A program made the translations under genes and the position numbers. Below are positions 8,461-17,722 of a stretch of DNA of 64,000 nt, one piece after another (the first letter of the stretch is position 1; each line of letters opens with the position of its first letter). The notes below the pieces were generated by a model. It was not told where the DNA came from. It searched no databases and saw nothing but the letters and a program-made list of their open reading frames with translations. Origin of the DNA: Pseudomonadota bacterium (GTDB lineage Bacteria; Pseudomonadota; Gammaproteobacteria; Burkholderiales; Nitrosomonadaceae). The stretch is from positions 46,034-110,033 of the forward strand of contig JAFEGA010000013.1 in NCBI GenBank assembly GCA_018240285.1. Direction: 5' to 3'.

Positions 8461-10571
8461 GCGATGCGCTCCCAGATCGTGACTTCCGCCAGTGTGTGCT
8501 GGAATTTGCGTTTGGTTTCGCGGATCACGAATGGCACCGCTTGCGGCCCTTGAATCAGGCGGAAGTGCGGGGCGAGCATTTCTTTCAGGCCGTCGAGCGT
8601 GGTGAAATTCTCGCCGTCGCGCTTGAAGCCGCCGACCCACGCTTCTTTCTTGGTGTGTTCGGTCAGCCAGGTATACGGCGACGTGATCATCAGCAAGCCG
8701 CCGATGTTGATGCGCGTGTGAATGCCGGTGAGCAATTTGGCCGGATCGTACAGGCGGTCGATCAAATTGGCGGCGAGGATCAGGTCATAGCCGGTGAAGA
8801 TCGGCTTCAGGTTACAGGCGTCGCCCTGGAAGAATTCGACCTTGTGTTTGACGTGATCGAGCCCCAGGTTGCTCAGCGTGCGTTCCTTGTACGACACCAG
8901 TTCACCTTCGTCGGTCAGCGTGTAACGCAAGATGCCTTGCTGCGCGAGTTGTACGCCCTGACCGATGAAACGCGCGGAAAAGTCGACGCCGGTGACATGA
9001 TCGAACACTTTGGCCAACTCGAAGGTCGAACGACCGGACGCACAGCCCAGATCAAGCGCGGTACGCTTGGGCCGGTCGCCCATCGCGGCGACGGCGATTT
9101 CCGCCAGCGCCTTGGAGAAATTTGGCACGCCGAAGTAGGTGTCGCCGTAATGAAACTCGGCGTATTCCGATAACAATTTATCGGTTTCGTAGTTGGAACT
9201 CGGCAGCGTGGCCGGTGCATCCGACACGACGTAGCGGAAACCGGCGTGCTGGAAGAAGTGGCGGCGGAAGGCGTAGCGCGAGCTGCGGATCGATTCGTTG
9301 CCGCAGGCGATCCACGAACCGCCTTTGATCAGATTGTGCTGATTGTCGAACGTCGGCGTGGTGAAGTCGTCGTACAGCGGATGCACGTCGAAGCCTTCGA
9401 ACGGATACGTCGGCGTTTCGGTCCATTGCCAGACGTTGCCGACGATGTCGAAAAACTCACCATGCGCAAATTCGTTGACCGGACAGCTCGACGCGTAGTA
9501 ATCCAGATGGAGATTGGCGGTCGCTTTGCGGTCGTGCGGCACTTCGGAAAGACCGGCAACATCGTATAGCCGGTACCATTCGTCTTCAGTCGGCAGCCGC
9601 ACCGGTTGTTTCGTCGTCTCGGCCTTCCAGTTACAGAATGCTTTCGCTTCGTGATAATTGACCTCGACCGGCCAGTCCCACGGCATCGGCACTTCCTCGG
9701 TCATCAGGCGCAGATACCAGTCGCTACCTTTTTTGACCCAAAAAGTCGGATGCTCGGCTTGCGTGAACTGCCGCCACGAGCGGCCTTCTTCCGGCCAGTA
9801 ACTGCCGGTGCGGTAGCCGCCGGCTTCGACAAACGCCAGAAATTCCTGATTGCTGACTAAGTATTTGCTGGCTTGGAAAGCGGCAATTTCGGCGCTGTGC
9901 AAGCCGTATTCGTTATCCCAGCCGTAGTGCTGATGATTGGCTCTGGTTTTATGCAGCGTAACCGTTCCGGCGGCGACATTAACTAAGGAATTCTGCGGCG
10001 CGGTGCCGGATGTGCGGCACGGTTGCCAATCCGGGTGCGGTTGCACGAAATGCAGCGCGTGCTGGCGGATCAGTACCGACGATGTTTCCAGGTGGATGCG
10101 TTCATGCTCGATCCCCATCACAATCGGCCACCATGGACTTTCCCAGGTGATCGGCAGGCTTAGCGGCAGCGTGGTGATGAGGTTGTCGACCATGGCGCGC
10201 ATGGTTTTGCGGTATGCGCGTACTTCATCGACGGTCGGCCAATCGTAGTGTGTGCTGTCGAGGTCATCCCAACTCATTTCGTCGACGCCGACGGCGAAAA
10301 TGGATTCTAACCGGGGGTTGATGCGCTCGCCGATCAATCCGGCGAGAATCAGCTTGTTGACGAAAAATGTGGCGGTATGGCCGAGATAAAAAATCAGCGG
10401 ATGACGCAACGAGATCGGTTTTTTGTAATAGGCTTCGTCAGTGCGCAGTGTTTCGAATAATTGTTCGTAGCGATTCAGTGTGGTGTGAAAGTAGTTGCGG
10501 ATTTCTTCACGTTTCAGGTTGATATCGTCACCGTCCAGCAGAGGTGTTCGTTGGAATAAGGTTTCTGACAT
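8457..10571 (-). CDS. ovoA: OvoA: 5-histidylcysteine sulfoxide synthase / 4-mercaptohistidine N-methyltransferase
   Basis: A 704-residue bifunctional enzyme that starts ovothiol synthesis: it joins cysteine to the imidazole C5 of histidine with O2, and its C-terminal domain later methylates the ring nitrogen. Domains: DinB-like helical iron-binding part (about 20-190) with the ligand motif HERIHLE (about 154-160) and an earlier His in HPLIFYLGH; FGE-sulfatase/C-type-lectin domain (about 195-450) containing WPVEVNYHEAKAFCNW and NVWQWTETP; and a SAM methyltransferase domain (about 480-700) with motif I ALDLGCASGRS. Length and order match OvoA rather than EgtB, which lacks the methyltransferase. 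The stop overlaps the start of ovoB, so the two are translated together. A TATAAT lies at 10615-10610 upstream. Confidence 0.93.
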   Translation of the reverse strand: MSETLFQRTPLLDGDDINLKREEIRNYFHTTLNRYEQLFETLRTDEAYYKKPISLRHPLIFYLGHTATFFVNKLILAGLIGERINPRLESIFAVGVDEMSWDDLDSTHYDWPTVDEVRAYRKTMRAMVDNLITTLPLSLPITWESPWWPIVMGIEHERIHLETSSVLIRQHALHFVQPHPDWQPCRTSGTAPQNSLVNVAAGTVTLHKTRANHQHYGWDNEYGLHSAEIAAFQASKYLVSNQEFLAFVEAGGYRTGSYWPEEGRSWRQFTQAEHPTFWVKKGSDWYLRLMTEEVPMPWDWPVEVNYHEAKAFCNWKAETTKQPVRLPTEDEWYRLYDVAGLSEVPHDRKATANLHLDYYASSCPVNEFAHGEFFDIVGNVWQWTETPTYPFEGFDVHPLYDDFTTPTFDNQHNLIKGGSWIACGNESIRSSRYAFRRHFFQHAGFRYVVSDAPATLPSSNYETDKLLSEYAEFHYGDTYFGVPNFSKALAEIAVAAMGDRPKRTALDLGCASGRSTFELAKVFDHVTGVDFSARFIGQGVQLAQQGILRYTLTDEGELVSYKERTLSNLGLDHVKHKVEFFQGDACNLKPIFTGYDLILAANLIDRLYDPAKLLTGIHTRINIGGLLMITSPYTWLTEHTKKEAWVGGFKRDGENFTTLDGLKEMLAPHFRLIQGPQAVPFVIRETKRKFQHTLAEVTIWERIA

Positions 10572-10941
10572 AAGGTAATGTTTAGTAGTTTACTCAGTTA
10601 TTGACCGGTATTATAACGCCTTGCGCTTTTCAGGCCATACTTAACTGGGATAAATATCACTAACCTCTGATACTATGATAGAAAAGTTCTAAATATTACA
10701 AGTAATTGATTTTTCGTAAGTGTAAATGCATGATCTGAGTTTCTCAATATTGAAAAGACTAATACTAGATTTCAAGTTTTGGTGCGTCGCGGCGGACAAT
10801 GGACCCCGACTTTATTGAGTTTGGAAATACTTTGTCACAAAAAAGAGATGCTATGTACAGTGACCCTACCTAATGCAGAAATGATTGAGTATGATTATAA
10901 GACAATATGTTGTACTCAATTAAACTAATAGAGGTTTTCCT
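10572..10941. other. Intergenic region, ovoA promoter side
   Basis: A 370-base AT-rich gap between divergent genes. On the minus strand a TATAAT (10615-10610) about 40 bases before ovoA is a good -10 box, without a good -35. On the plus side the only clear element is GAGG about seven bases before the ATG at 10942. I found no ORF with a ribosome site, RNA gene or repeat here. Confidence 0.4.
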
Positions 10942-13254
10942 ATGAACGATATGGTTCTACTCTTGGCACCTGGTAGTATGATTCAGAGCACATTCATTTC
11001 TGGTGAAAGTCAAACACAAAATTTCGAAGCTGTATTATACGTGCCGGAGCACGGCCAGCTCCAACACTATTACCGTCAAAATGATCAACCGGATAGGTTC
11101 TGGCGAAGAGCCCAGATCGTCAATTCATCGGAATTTCCAGTAATTGGTCCAGGAGCTCTTTGTCAGAGCAATTTCGGCACAAAAGGCAATTTTGAGCTTG
11201 TAGTGCCGGAAGCTACAGGCCTTGTGCATTATTGGCACGACAATGATCAAATCGAATCAAAATGGCGGCGAACGAATACGATTGCTCTCGGGTCTCAAGG
11301 GGCCGGTGCGATTTTGCAGAATCGACGAAGCAATGATCTTGAAGTTGTTGTATGCCATGGGCGTAATCTCATTCACTATTGGCGAAATGATGGTAATTGG
11401 CAAATGACGACCCAACCAGTTATGACCAATGCTTCCGGCCCGGCTGCTCTCATCCAGTCCTCTTACGGCGACAATCTGGAACTGATTGTTCAAGATGGTG
11501 AGCGACTTGTACTATATTTCCGCGAATGGGATGCTGCTGGTAAGCCCTGGAAGTTTGGTGGTGTTATTGCAGAACGAGCAACGGGTGCACCAGGCTTTAT
11601 TCAAGGCAATTTTGGCTTGGCTCCTCAAATGAATTTCGAAGTAGTATTTCCCGTTGATAATCATTTAGAATTATACTGGCGTGACAATACACCTTCAGGA
11701 AGGATGATTTGGAAGTCAGGTGGTGTTATAACCCATGGTACTGGTAACATAAACGCCGTTTCTATGATCAGGGGTAGCATGAAGGATCAGCATACTCTTA
11801 ATCTCATTACACAGGAGTGTTGGGAAAGTGTATTTCAGTACTACCGCTACCAAGAAACGAATGGTGAATTTGTATGGATGCGAAATGGCTGCCTTCGCAT
11901 CCACGAAGGCAAGCCTGGTCAGCGCTATCCTGATCCCATGACTATCCCTTCACAATCATTTAAAATCAATCAGGTGACAGGAAGCTGGGATGCACAAATA
12001 AAGAAGCCGACACTCTCAGTTAACCCGGATGCAAGGATTCGTGGTACTGATTTGGGTGCGTCCTTTGAACATAATGGCAAGCTCTACTTTCTCTTTGGTG
12101 ATACCCACTGGCAAGGCAATTCTCTTCCTGGAACGGCTGATTCCTTGGCCTATACATCCGATACTGATCCTTGGGGCGGCATAAACCTTCACTTTCACAA
12201 ATCGTATCTTTGTGTTCGCTTCCCTGACAGGGAAGTAGAATTTTATGCTGATGTACACGGTATATATGATGTTCCCCAGGATGGCTTTAGCTTCCGAGGT
12301 CAAATTTTCTCGTTTTTTAGCACTGATCACTTCAAGGATGGAAAGGTCATGGGGCGATCAGTGCTCGCCCGTTGCGATGAGGAACCAAACATCGAAGAAT
12401 CCGATGCAAATCATCGCATAACATTCCAGTACTTAACCGAGTTTTCACGCTATCGCTTCATTAATGTGTCGGTTCAGTATGCGAATATAGTCAACAGCTC
12501 TAACTGGGGGTTGCCAAACGGACGTGAGGGGTTGCTTATTTGGGGAACGGGTGCTTATCGAGCGGACCACATTTATCTAGCGTTTATGCCACTAGATAAC
12601 GAGCAAATTTTAAGTAAGCTGCTAAGTCCATTTAATGTAAATCCTATCGACTTGGGCAATCTCAACATCCTCTACTATTGCGGCTTAGATAATGGAAATC
12701 CCCAATGGAGTCTGCATGAAAAAGATGCTATGCCTTTATTTTACCCAGCAGCAATTGGCGAGCTCTCTGTTAGATGGGATGCGACACTCAGCGCATTTGT
12801 GATGATGTATATGAGTGGTCCCGATGACCCAATTGGACCTTGCGTAGTGATCCGCTTAAGCCATAAGCCTTGGGGGCCGTGGTCAGATCGGCGTATGGCG
12901 TTCAACTGGTACCTAGATGGTTTGGGATATCGTGATGATAAACATTCTAAACCTGGCAATTGGTTCATTCATGTGGCAGACTTAAATGATGGCTTGGGCG
13001 ATAACATCATCAACAATCGTGGTCCTAACGAAGGAGGCGCTGCCTATGCACCATATCAAATCCCACGCTATACTCGACTAGAAGGTAATACTTTCCATAT
13101 TTTCTATTTGCTATCAACCTGGAATCCATATCAAGCGGTTTTGATGCGGCACGCTATATCGAAGTGGGATTGTTTTGCTCTGCTTGGGGATTGGTATGTC
13201 AAGAAATTAACCTCGTCTACCTTGACTGCATTGGGTAAATTGAAGTGGGATTGA
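10942..13254 (+). CDS. Large protein with N-terminal repeat propeller and C-terminal DUF4185-like domain
   Basis: A 770-residue protein without signal peptide or membrane segment. Residues about 5-340 contain six degenerate repeats of about 50-55 residues built on G-x-(I/L)-x-Q-S-x-(F/Y)...NFE-x-V(V/L)...L-x-H-Y-(W/Y)-R-x-(N/D)-(D/N)...W, for example LVHYWHDND and LIHYWRNDG. That periodicity and the Trp/Tyr pattern suggest a lectin-like beta-propeller. Residues about 365-770 resemble DUF4185 (GTDLGASFEHNGKLYFLFGD, then MSGPDDPIGPCVVIRLS and RGPNEGGAAYAPYQI), another propeller related to glycoside-binding or hydrolase proteins. The gene is AT-richer than its neighbours and stands alone between convergent and divergent genes. 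Sugar binding is a guess; the function is unknown. Confidence 0.65.
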   Translation: MNDMVLLLAPGSMIQSTFISGESQTQNFEAVLYVPEHGQLQHYYRQNDQPDRFWRRAQIVNSSEFPVIGPGALCQSNFGTKGNFELVVPEATGLVHYWHDNDQIESKWRRTNTIALGSQGAGAILQNRRSNDLEVVVCHGRNLIHYWRNDGNWQMTTQPVMTNASGPAALIQSSYGDNLELIVQDGERLVLYFREWDAAGKPWKFGGVIAERATGAPGFIQGNFGLAPQMNFEVVFPVDNHLELYWRDNTPSGRMIWKSGGVITHGTGNINAVSMIRGSMKDQHTLNLITQECWESVFQYYRYQETNGEFVWMRNGCLRIHEGKPGQRYPDPMTIPSQSFKINQVTGSWDAQIKKPTLSVNPDARIRGTDLGASFEHNGKLYFLFGDTHWQGNSLPGTADSLAYTSDTDPWGGINLHFHKSYLCVRFPDREVEFYADVHGIYDVPQDGFSFRGQIFSFFSTDHFKDGKVMGRSVLARCDEEPNIEESDANHRITFQYLTEFSRYRFINVSVQYANIVNSSNWGLPNGREGLLIWGTGAYRADHIYLAFMPLDNEQILSKLLSPFNVNPIDLGNLNILYYCGLDNGNPQWSLHEKDAMPLFYPAAIGELSVRWDATLSAFVMMYMSGPDDPIGPCVVIRLSHKPWGPWSDRRMAFNWYLDGLGYRDDKHSKPGNWFIHVADLNDGLGDNIINNRGPNEGGAAYAPYQIPRYTRLEGNTFHIFYLLSTWNPYQAVLMRHAISKWDCFALLGDWYVKKLTSSTLTALGKLKWD

Positions 13255-13381
13255 TTCATTATTCAATCGATCCGGTTTTGCAGAAGCTTTCGCAATATGC
13301 CTGATAACGAAAAAAACCTGTGTGATTCAATAAAGATCTCATAGAGTAAATGTTGAATCTGTTGCATTGCTATTTTTAGGT

Positions 13382-14794
13382 TTAAAATGTGATTATTCCT
13401 AAATAGTCGGGGATGCTGGCCTTCCAATGAAGTTTTTCCTGAATGGCCTCAGCCAGCGCTTTGGAATTGTTGAGTTCGCCGTGTACGACAAAAATCTTTT
13501 CCGGCATTTTCTCGAAATGACTCAACCATTTGAGCAAATTGGCCTGATCGGCGTGTGCCGACAGTCCGCCGATGGTGTAAATGGCCGCTTTGACTTGAAT
13601 ATCCTGACCAAAAATTTTGACTTGCTTTGCGCCGTCCACGAGCCGCCGGCCGAGCGTTCTTTCCGCCTGGAATCCGGTGATCAGGATGCTGCACTCCGGC
13701 CGGTCAAGATTGTATTTGAGGTGGTGCTTGATACGTCCGGCGTCGCACATACCGCTGGCCGAGATAATGACGATGCCGTGCTTGATGTGGTTGAGCCGCA
13801 TCGATTCCTCGATATCTTGCACGAAATGAATGCGCGGTTTTTGCGCATTGCTGTTCATCCATTGCAAGGCTTCGGTGGATTCCTTATCGAGCAACGCAAT
13901 GTGTTTGAGCGTGATTTCGGTGGCGGCTTGCGCCATCGGTGAGTCGACATAAATCGTCATTTCCCCGAGTTTGCCCTGGCGGTACAGATCGATCAGCAGA
14001 AACAATAAATCTTGCGTGCGGCCGACGGTAAACGCCGGGATGACGACGTTGCCGCCTTTAGTGATCAGCGTATCGTTGATGGCAAATGCCAATTCATCGA
14101 GAGTGTCCGGCATGCTGCGATGCAGGCGGTTGCCATACGTGGATTCGATCAGCAGGACATCGGCGTGGCGGATGATCGCCGGGTCGCGCACGATGGGGTG
14201 GCCGGGTTGTCCGAGATCGCCTGAGAAGACGATTTTCTTGTAACCGCCGTCTTTCTTCACCCACAATTCGATGATAGCGGAACCGAGAATATGGCCGGCA
14301 TCGCGGAAGCAGCAGCGGATCGATGGGTGAGGGGTGATTTCGGTGTTGTAATCGACGCGCTGCAACTGCTTCAGCAGCGCTTCCGCTTGCGTCACGGTGT
14401 AGAGCGGCGCAAATTCCTGGCTGGGCGGGTTATTGCGGCGGTCGTTGTTGTGGCGGTTTTTATTGTGCCACTCGACTTCTTTTTCCTGAATATAAGCGCT
14501 GTCCTTCAGCATGACTTGGAGCAGGTCCGCCGTCGCCGTCGTGCAATACACCGGGCCGCGAAAACCCCACGCACTGAGCCGTGGCAATAGCCCGGAATGA
14601 TCGATGTGCGCGTGGGTCAGCAGGACAAAGTCGATGGTTTTAGGGTCGTATTTGAAAGCCGTGCGATTCTTTGCATCCGCTTCCCGCCCACCCTGAAACA
14701 TACCGCAATCGACCAGAAAGCGCACGGTATCGGTCTCGATCAGATAACTGGAGCCGGTTACTTCCCCGGCTGCACCTAAAAAAGTCAGTTTCAT
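13382..14794 (-). CDS. Beta-CASP metallo-beta-lactamase ribonuclease
   Basis: A 470-residue MBL-fold RNA hydrolase of the CPSF-73-like bacterial group. The metal motif is THAHIDHSGLLPRL (about 60-73), preceded by VDCGMFQGG (about 29-37). Then come the beta-CASP domain (IPAFTVGRTQDLLFLL and YVDSPMA, about 250-285), and the C-terminal RMMBL part with GLSAHADQANLLKW (about 415) and FVVHGE. These families cut or trim RNA in the cytosol; the exact substrate is not known. It sits 20 bases downstream of bioA on the same strand and may be cotranscribed. Confidence 0.9.
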   Translation of the reverse strand: MKLTFLGAAGEVTGSSYLIETDTVRFLVDCGMFQGGREADAKNRTAFKYDPKTIDFVLLTHAHIDHSGLLPRLSAWGFRGPVYCTTATADLLQVMLKDSAYIQEKEVEWHNKNRHNNDRRNNPPSQEFAPLYTVTQAEALLKQLQRVDYNTEITPHPSIRCCFRDAGHILGSAIIELWVKKDGGYKKIVFSGDLGQPGHPIVRDPAIIRHADVLLIESTYGNRLHRSMPDTLDELAFAINDTLITKGGNVVIPAFTVGRTQDLLFLLIDLYRQGKLGEMTIYVDSPMAQAATEITLKHIALLDKESTEALQWMNSNAQKPRIHFVQDIEESMRLNHIKHGIVIISASGMCDAGRIKHHLKYNLDRPECSILITGFQAERTLGRRLVDGAKQVKIFGQDIQVKAAIYTIGGLSAHADQANLLKWLSHFEKMPEKIFVVHGELNNSKALAEAIQEKLHWKASIPDYLGIITF

Positions 14795-14814
14795 CGCGTC
14801 AAATCAAAATTAAT

Positions 14815-16152
14815 TTAGATTGCATCCAATACCTTTAGCGTACCCTCGACCAGCCAATCCATTTCCTGTTCGTTGATGATATACGGTGGCATGAAATAAA
14901 CGGTTTTTCCCAGCGGGCGTAGCAGTATCTGCTGTTTCAAACCGGCCTGAAAGCATCGGGCGGCAAAGTCGGCATCGTCCGTTTCGACTTCAAACGCCCA
15001 AATCATACCGCAATTGCGAAAATTTCTGACTTTTGGATGGCTGGCGAGCGGCGCGGCGATGCTATTCAGATATGCCGCTTTGGTTTTATTGCTTTCGATG
15101 ACCCGGTCGCGTTCAAAAATATCCAGCGAAGCTAAAGCCGCGCGGCAAGCCAGCGCATTGCCGGTATGCGAGTGCGAATGTAAAAAAGCCTGCGCCGTTT
15201 TGTCGTCGTAAAAAGCCTGAAAAACTTGATCGGTCGTCATCACGGCCGAGAGCGGCAGATAGCCGCCGCTCAATCCTTTCGACAGGCATAGAAAATCCGG
15301 TGCGATATTTGCCTGATTGCAGGCAAACAAGGTTCCGGTGCGGCCAAAACCGACCGCAATTTCATCGGCGATCAAATGCACCTGATAGCGATCGCAAATT
15401 TCCCGGGCGCGTTGCAGATATACAGGGTGATACATTCCCATTCCCGCCGCGCCTTGCACCAGCGGTTCCAGAATCAGCGCGGCGGTTTGCGCATGATGTT
15501 TTGCCAGATGATTTTCCAGTGCGGTTGCGGCGCGTAATGCGAAATCCCGAGGCGATTCACCGGTTGCGGCGTAACGCCAATCCGGTGTCGGCACATGGGT
15601 GCACGGTCTCAACAGAGGTGCGTACGTCTCGCGAAATATAGCGACATCGGTGACCGATAGCGCGCCGAGTGTTTCGCCGTGATAATCGTTTTTCAGGCTG
15701 ATAAAACCATTCTTTTGCGGTTGTCCGCACAACAGCCAGTAATGAAAACTCATTTTCAGCGCGATTTCGATCGCCGATGCGCCGTCGCTGGCGTAAAAGC
15801 AATGGCCGAGCGCGCCGGGTGCGATATTTTTCAGCCGTTCGGATAATGTGACCACCGGTTCATGGGTAAAACCCGCCAGCATGACATGCTCGATTTTCTC
15901 CAGTTGATCGCAGATTGCTGCATTGATGGTTGGATTGGCATGACCGAACAGATTGACCCACCAGGAAGCGATCGCATCCAGGTAGCGGTTGCCGTCAGCG
16001 TCGTATAACCATACACCTTGGCCGCTTACAATCGGAACCAGCGGATACGTCTCGTGTTGCTTCATTTGCGTGCACGGGTGCCATACCGCGGCCAGGCTTC
16101 GTTGTTGCAGTTGCGATGCGGAAAATGGGGGCTCGTGGTGAATGATTGACAT
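14815..16152 (-). CDS. bioA: Adenosylmethionine-8-amino-7-oxononanoate aminotransferase
   Basis: Converts KAPA to DAPA in biotin synthesis, using SAM as amino donor. The 445-residue fold-type I PLP enzyme shows WHPCTQMKQHE near the N-terminus, which is typical of BioA, SDGASAIEIALKM (about 125-137), YHGETLGALSVTD, the IADEIAVGFGRTG loop with the PLP-binding Asp (about 242), and the Schiff-base Lys in LSKGLSGGYLPLS (about 274). No other bio gene is next to it. It is followed closely by the beta-CASP RNase gene. Confidence 0.95.
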   Translation of the reverse strand: MSIIHHEPPFSASQLQQRSLAAVWHPCTQMKQHETYPLVPIVSGQGVWLYDADGNRYLDAIASWWVNLFGHANPTINAAICDQLEKIEHVMLAGFTHEPVVTLSERLKNIAPGALGHCFYASDGASAIEIALKMSFHYWLLCGQPQKNGFISLKNDYHGETLGALSVTDVAIFRETYAPLLRPCTHVPTPDWRYAATGESPRDFALRAATALENHLAKHHAQTAALILEPLVQGAAGMGMYHPVYLQRAREICDRYQVHLIADEIAVGFGRTGTLFACNQANIAPDFLCLSKGLSGGYLPLSAVMTTDQVFQAFYDDKTAQAFLHSHSHTGNALACRAALASLDIFERDRVIESNKTKAAYLNSIAAPLASHPKVRNFRNCGMIWAFEVETDDADFAARCFQAGLKQQILLRPLGKTVYFMPPYIINEQEMDWLVEGTLKVLDAI

Positions 16153-16322
16153 GTCTTTGCTTTAACTGAATGGCGGAAATCCCGGAAGACGATTGCAACC
16201 GGGATGAGTCCTTGATGACCGGTCATTGTAGACTATGCCTGGCAGTTTTTCAGCGCTTTTGACCTGATTGAGGGATTCTTGGTACATTCCGGTTTTCAAC
16301 CAGAAACAGTGGTTTTATCCGT

Positions 16323-17657
16323 ATGCATACAATGATTGACAGCGGCCTGACCGACTGGCTGCCCGATAACGATCCGCAACGCGTCATGCTGCACAATGAA
16401 GTGCACGCCCGCCCTAGCCAACGCATTCGGTTGCCCGCACTGATCATCTATGTCGTGGTCATCAATGAAGGTGTCACACGCGCACAGGAGTGCGAACATT
16501 TGCGGCGCTTACCCGGGCAGGAGACGCTGCTGCTCGAGCAATTACAGAATAATTTTTTGCGTTTACGATTGCAGGGCTATACCTTGCGCTGGGAGCGCCA
16601 TACCGAATTCACGCGCTATTCGCTGGTGCAGCATTTACCCGAAGCTGCGCAATTGGGAGCGACCGATCCGGAGCTGCTTTCATACCTGACTTTGCCGCCC
16701 GGCTGGCTGGCCGAAATTCCGGGACGAACGTTTGCCGCGGTGAAAGTCGCGCTGGTGCCTGGCGATTTGCATCGAACCGACGAATTGCTCGTGCAAGCGC
16801 GCAAATGGTTCGGCGGAAATCCGGTGGTAGCCTCGCTGATCGGCCGGGAGACGCATTCATTGGCGGTGACGGATTTCATGCTGCGCCCGAGCGGCTTTGA
16901 ACGCATGCTGGTGATGATGCAGGGCGATGCGTCCGAGACGCGGGCCGGGCGTGTTTCGCAGCGTTTACTGGAAATTGAGACTTACCGCTTGATGGCGCTG
17001 CGCGGCCTGCCGATGACTAAACGCCTCATTCCGGAATTGACCGATGCCGAGCGGCAATTGGCTGAAATCACCGCACAGCTGGAAAATAAAGCCGCTTCCG
17101 ATCAGGAACTGCTCGATACGCTCACCTCGCTGGCAGCGCGCATCGAGCGCGCGACGGTTGAGCATGGTTACCGCTTCGCCGCGACGCAAGCGTATAACAA
17201 ACTGGTGATGCAACGCATTGCCGAATTGCGCGAAAAAGCCATTCCCGGCACGCAAACCATCGGGGAATTCATGCAGCGGCGGCTTTCTCCCGCCATTGCC
17301 ACGGTGGAAGCAACCGCGCAACGCTTGAGTTATCTTTCCGCGCGCGTTTCGCGTGCCAGCGCATTATTGCGCACCCGGGTCGACATCTTGGCCGAAACGC
17401 AGAATCAGCAACTGCTGGAGAAACTGACGCGCGGCCAGGAATTGCAACTGCGGCTGCAAAGCACCGTGGAAGGTTTGTCGATTGCGGCGATTTCGTATTA
17501 CGTCGTCAGCTTGCTGCTATACGTTGCAAAAGCAGGTAAAGAAGCCGGATTGCCGATTCATCCGGAACTGGTGACCGGCGCGATGATTCCGGTCGTGCTC
17601 TGGGCGGTATGGCGAACGACGCGGCGTATTCACGATAAATTTTTTAAATCGCATTGA
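16323..17657 (+). CDS. DUF3422 family membrane-anchored protein
   Basis: A 444-residue protein of the DUF3422 family, common in Proteobacteria and functionally unassigned. The N-terminus has the family's HNEVHARPSQRI segment (about 22-33). The middle (residues about 225-375) is Glu/Gln/Arg-rich and likely coiled coil. Two hydrophobic segments at the C-terminus (about 384-401 and 413-427) should anchor it in the inner membrane, leaving a large cytosolic part, with a short basic tail. It converges with the peroxidase gene, separated by a perfect inverted repeat. Confidence 0.8.
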   Translation: MHTMIDSGLTDWLPDNDPQRVMLHNEVHARPSQRIRLPALIIYVVVINEGVTRAQECEHLRRLPGQETLLLEQLQNNFLRLRLQGYTLRWERHTEFTRYSLVQHLPEAAQLGATDPELLSYLTLPPGWLAEIPGRTFAAVKVALVPGDLHRTDELLVQARKWFGGNPVVASLIGRETHSLAVTDFMLRPSGFERMLVMMQGDASETRAGRVSQRLLEIETYRLMALRGLPMTKRLIPELTDAERQLAEITAQLENKAASDQELLDTLTSLAARIERATVEHGYRFAATQAYNKLVMQRIAELREKAIPGTQTIGEFMQRRLSPAIATVEATAQRLSYLSARVSRASALLRTRVDILAETQNQQLLEKLTRGQELQLRLQSTVEGLSIAAISYYVVSLLLYVAKAGKEAGLPIHPELVTGAMIPVVLWAVWRTTRRIHDKFFKSH

Positions 17658-17671
17658 TTTTGATGCAGCGA

Positions 17672-17713
17672 AAAGCTGATTAATTCACCTGCAACAGGCA
17701 ATTAATCAGCTTT
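17672..17713. terminator. Bidirectional terminator hairpin
   Basis: A perfect 14-bp inverted repeat, AAAGCTGATTAATT (17672-17685) and AATTAATCAGCTTT (17700-17713), lies exactly between the convergent DUF3422 and di-haem peroxidase genes. The T and A tracts at the ends are short, so termination strength is uncertain, but placement and symmetry fit a shared terminator. Confidence 0.7.
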
Positions 17714-17722
17714 CTCAAATCG

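Noticed and set aside
8461..8640. N-terminal extension of the OvoB frame to an ATG at 8640
   Set aside because: It overlaps the coding end of ovoA in another frame, reads as Arg-rich shadow sequence, and PLP-enzyme homology begins only at the TTG at 8460.
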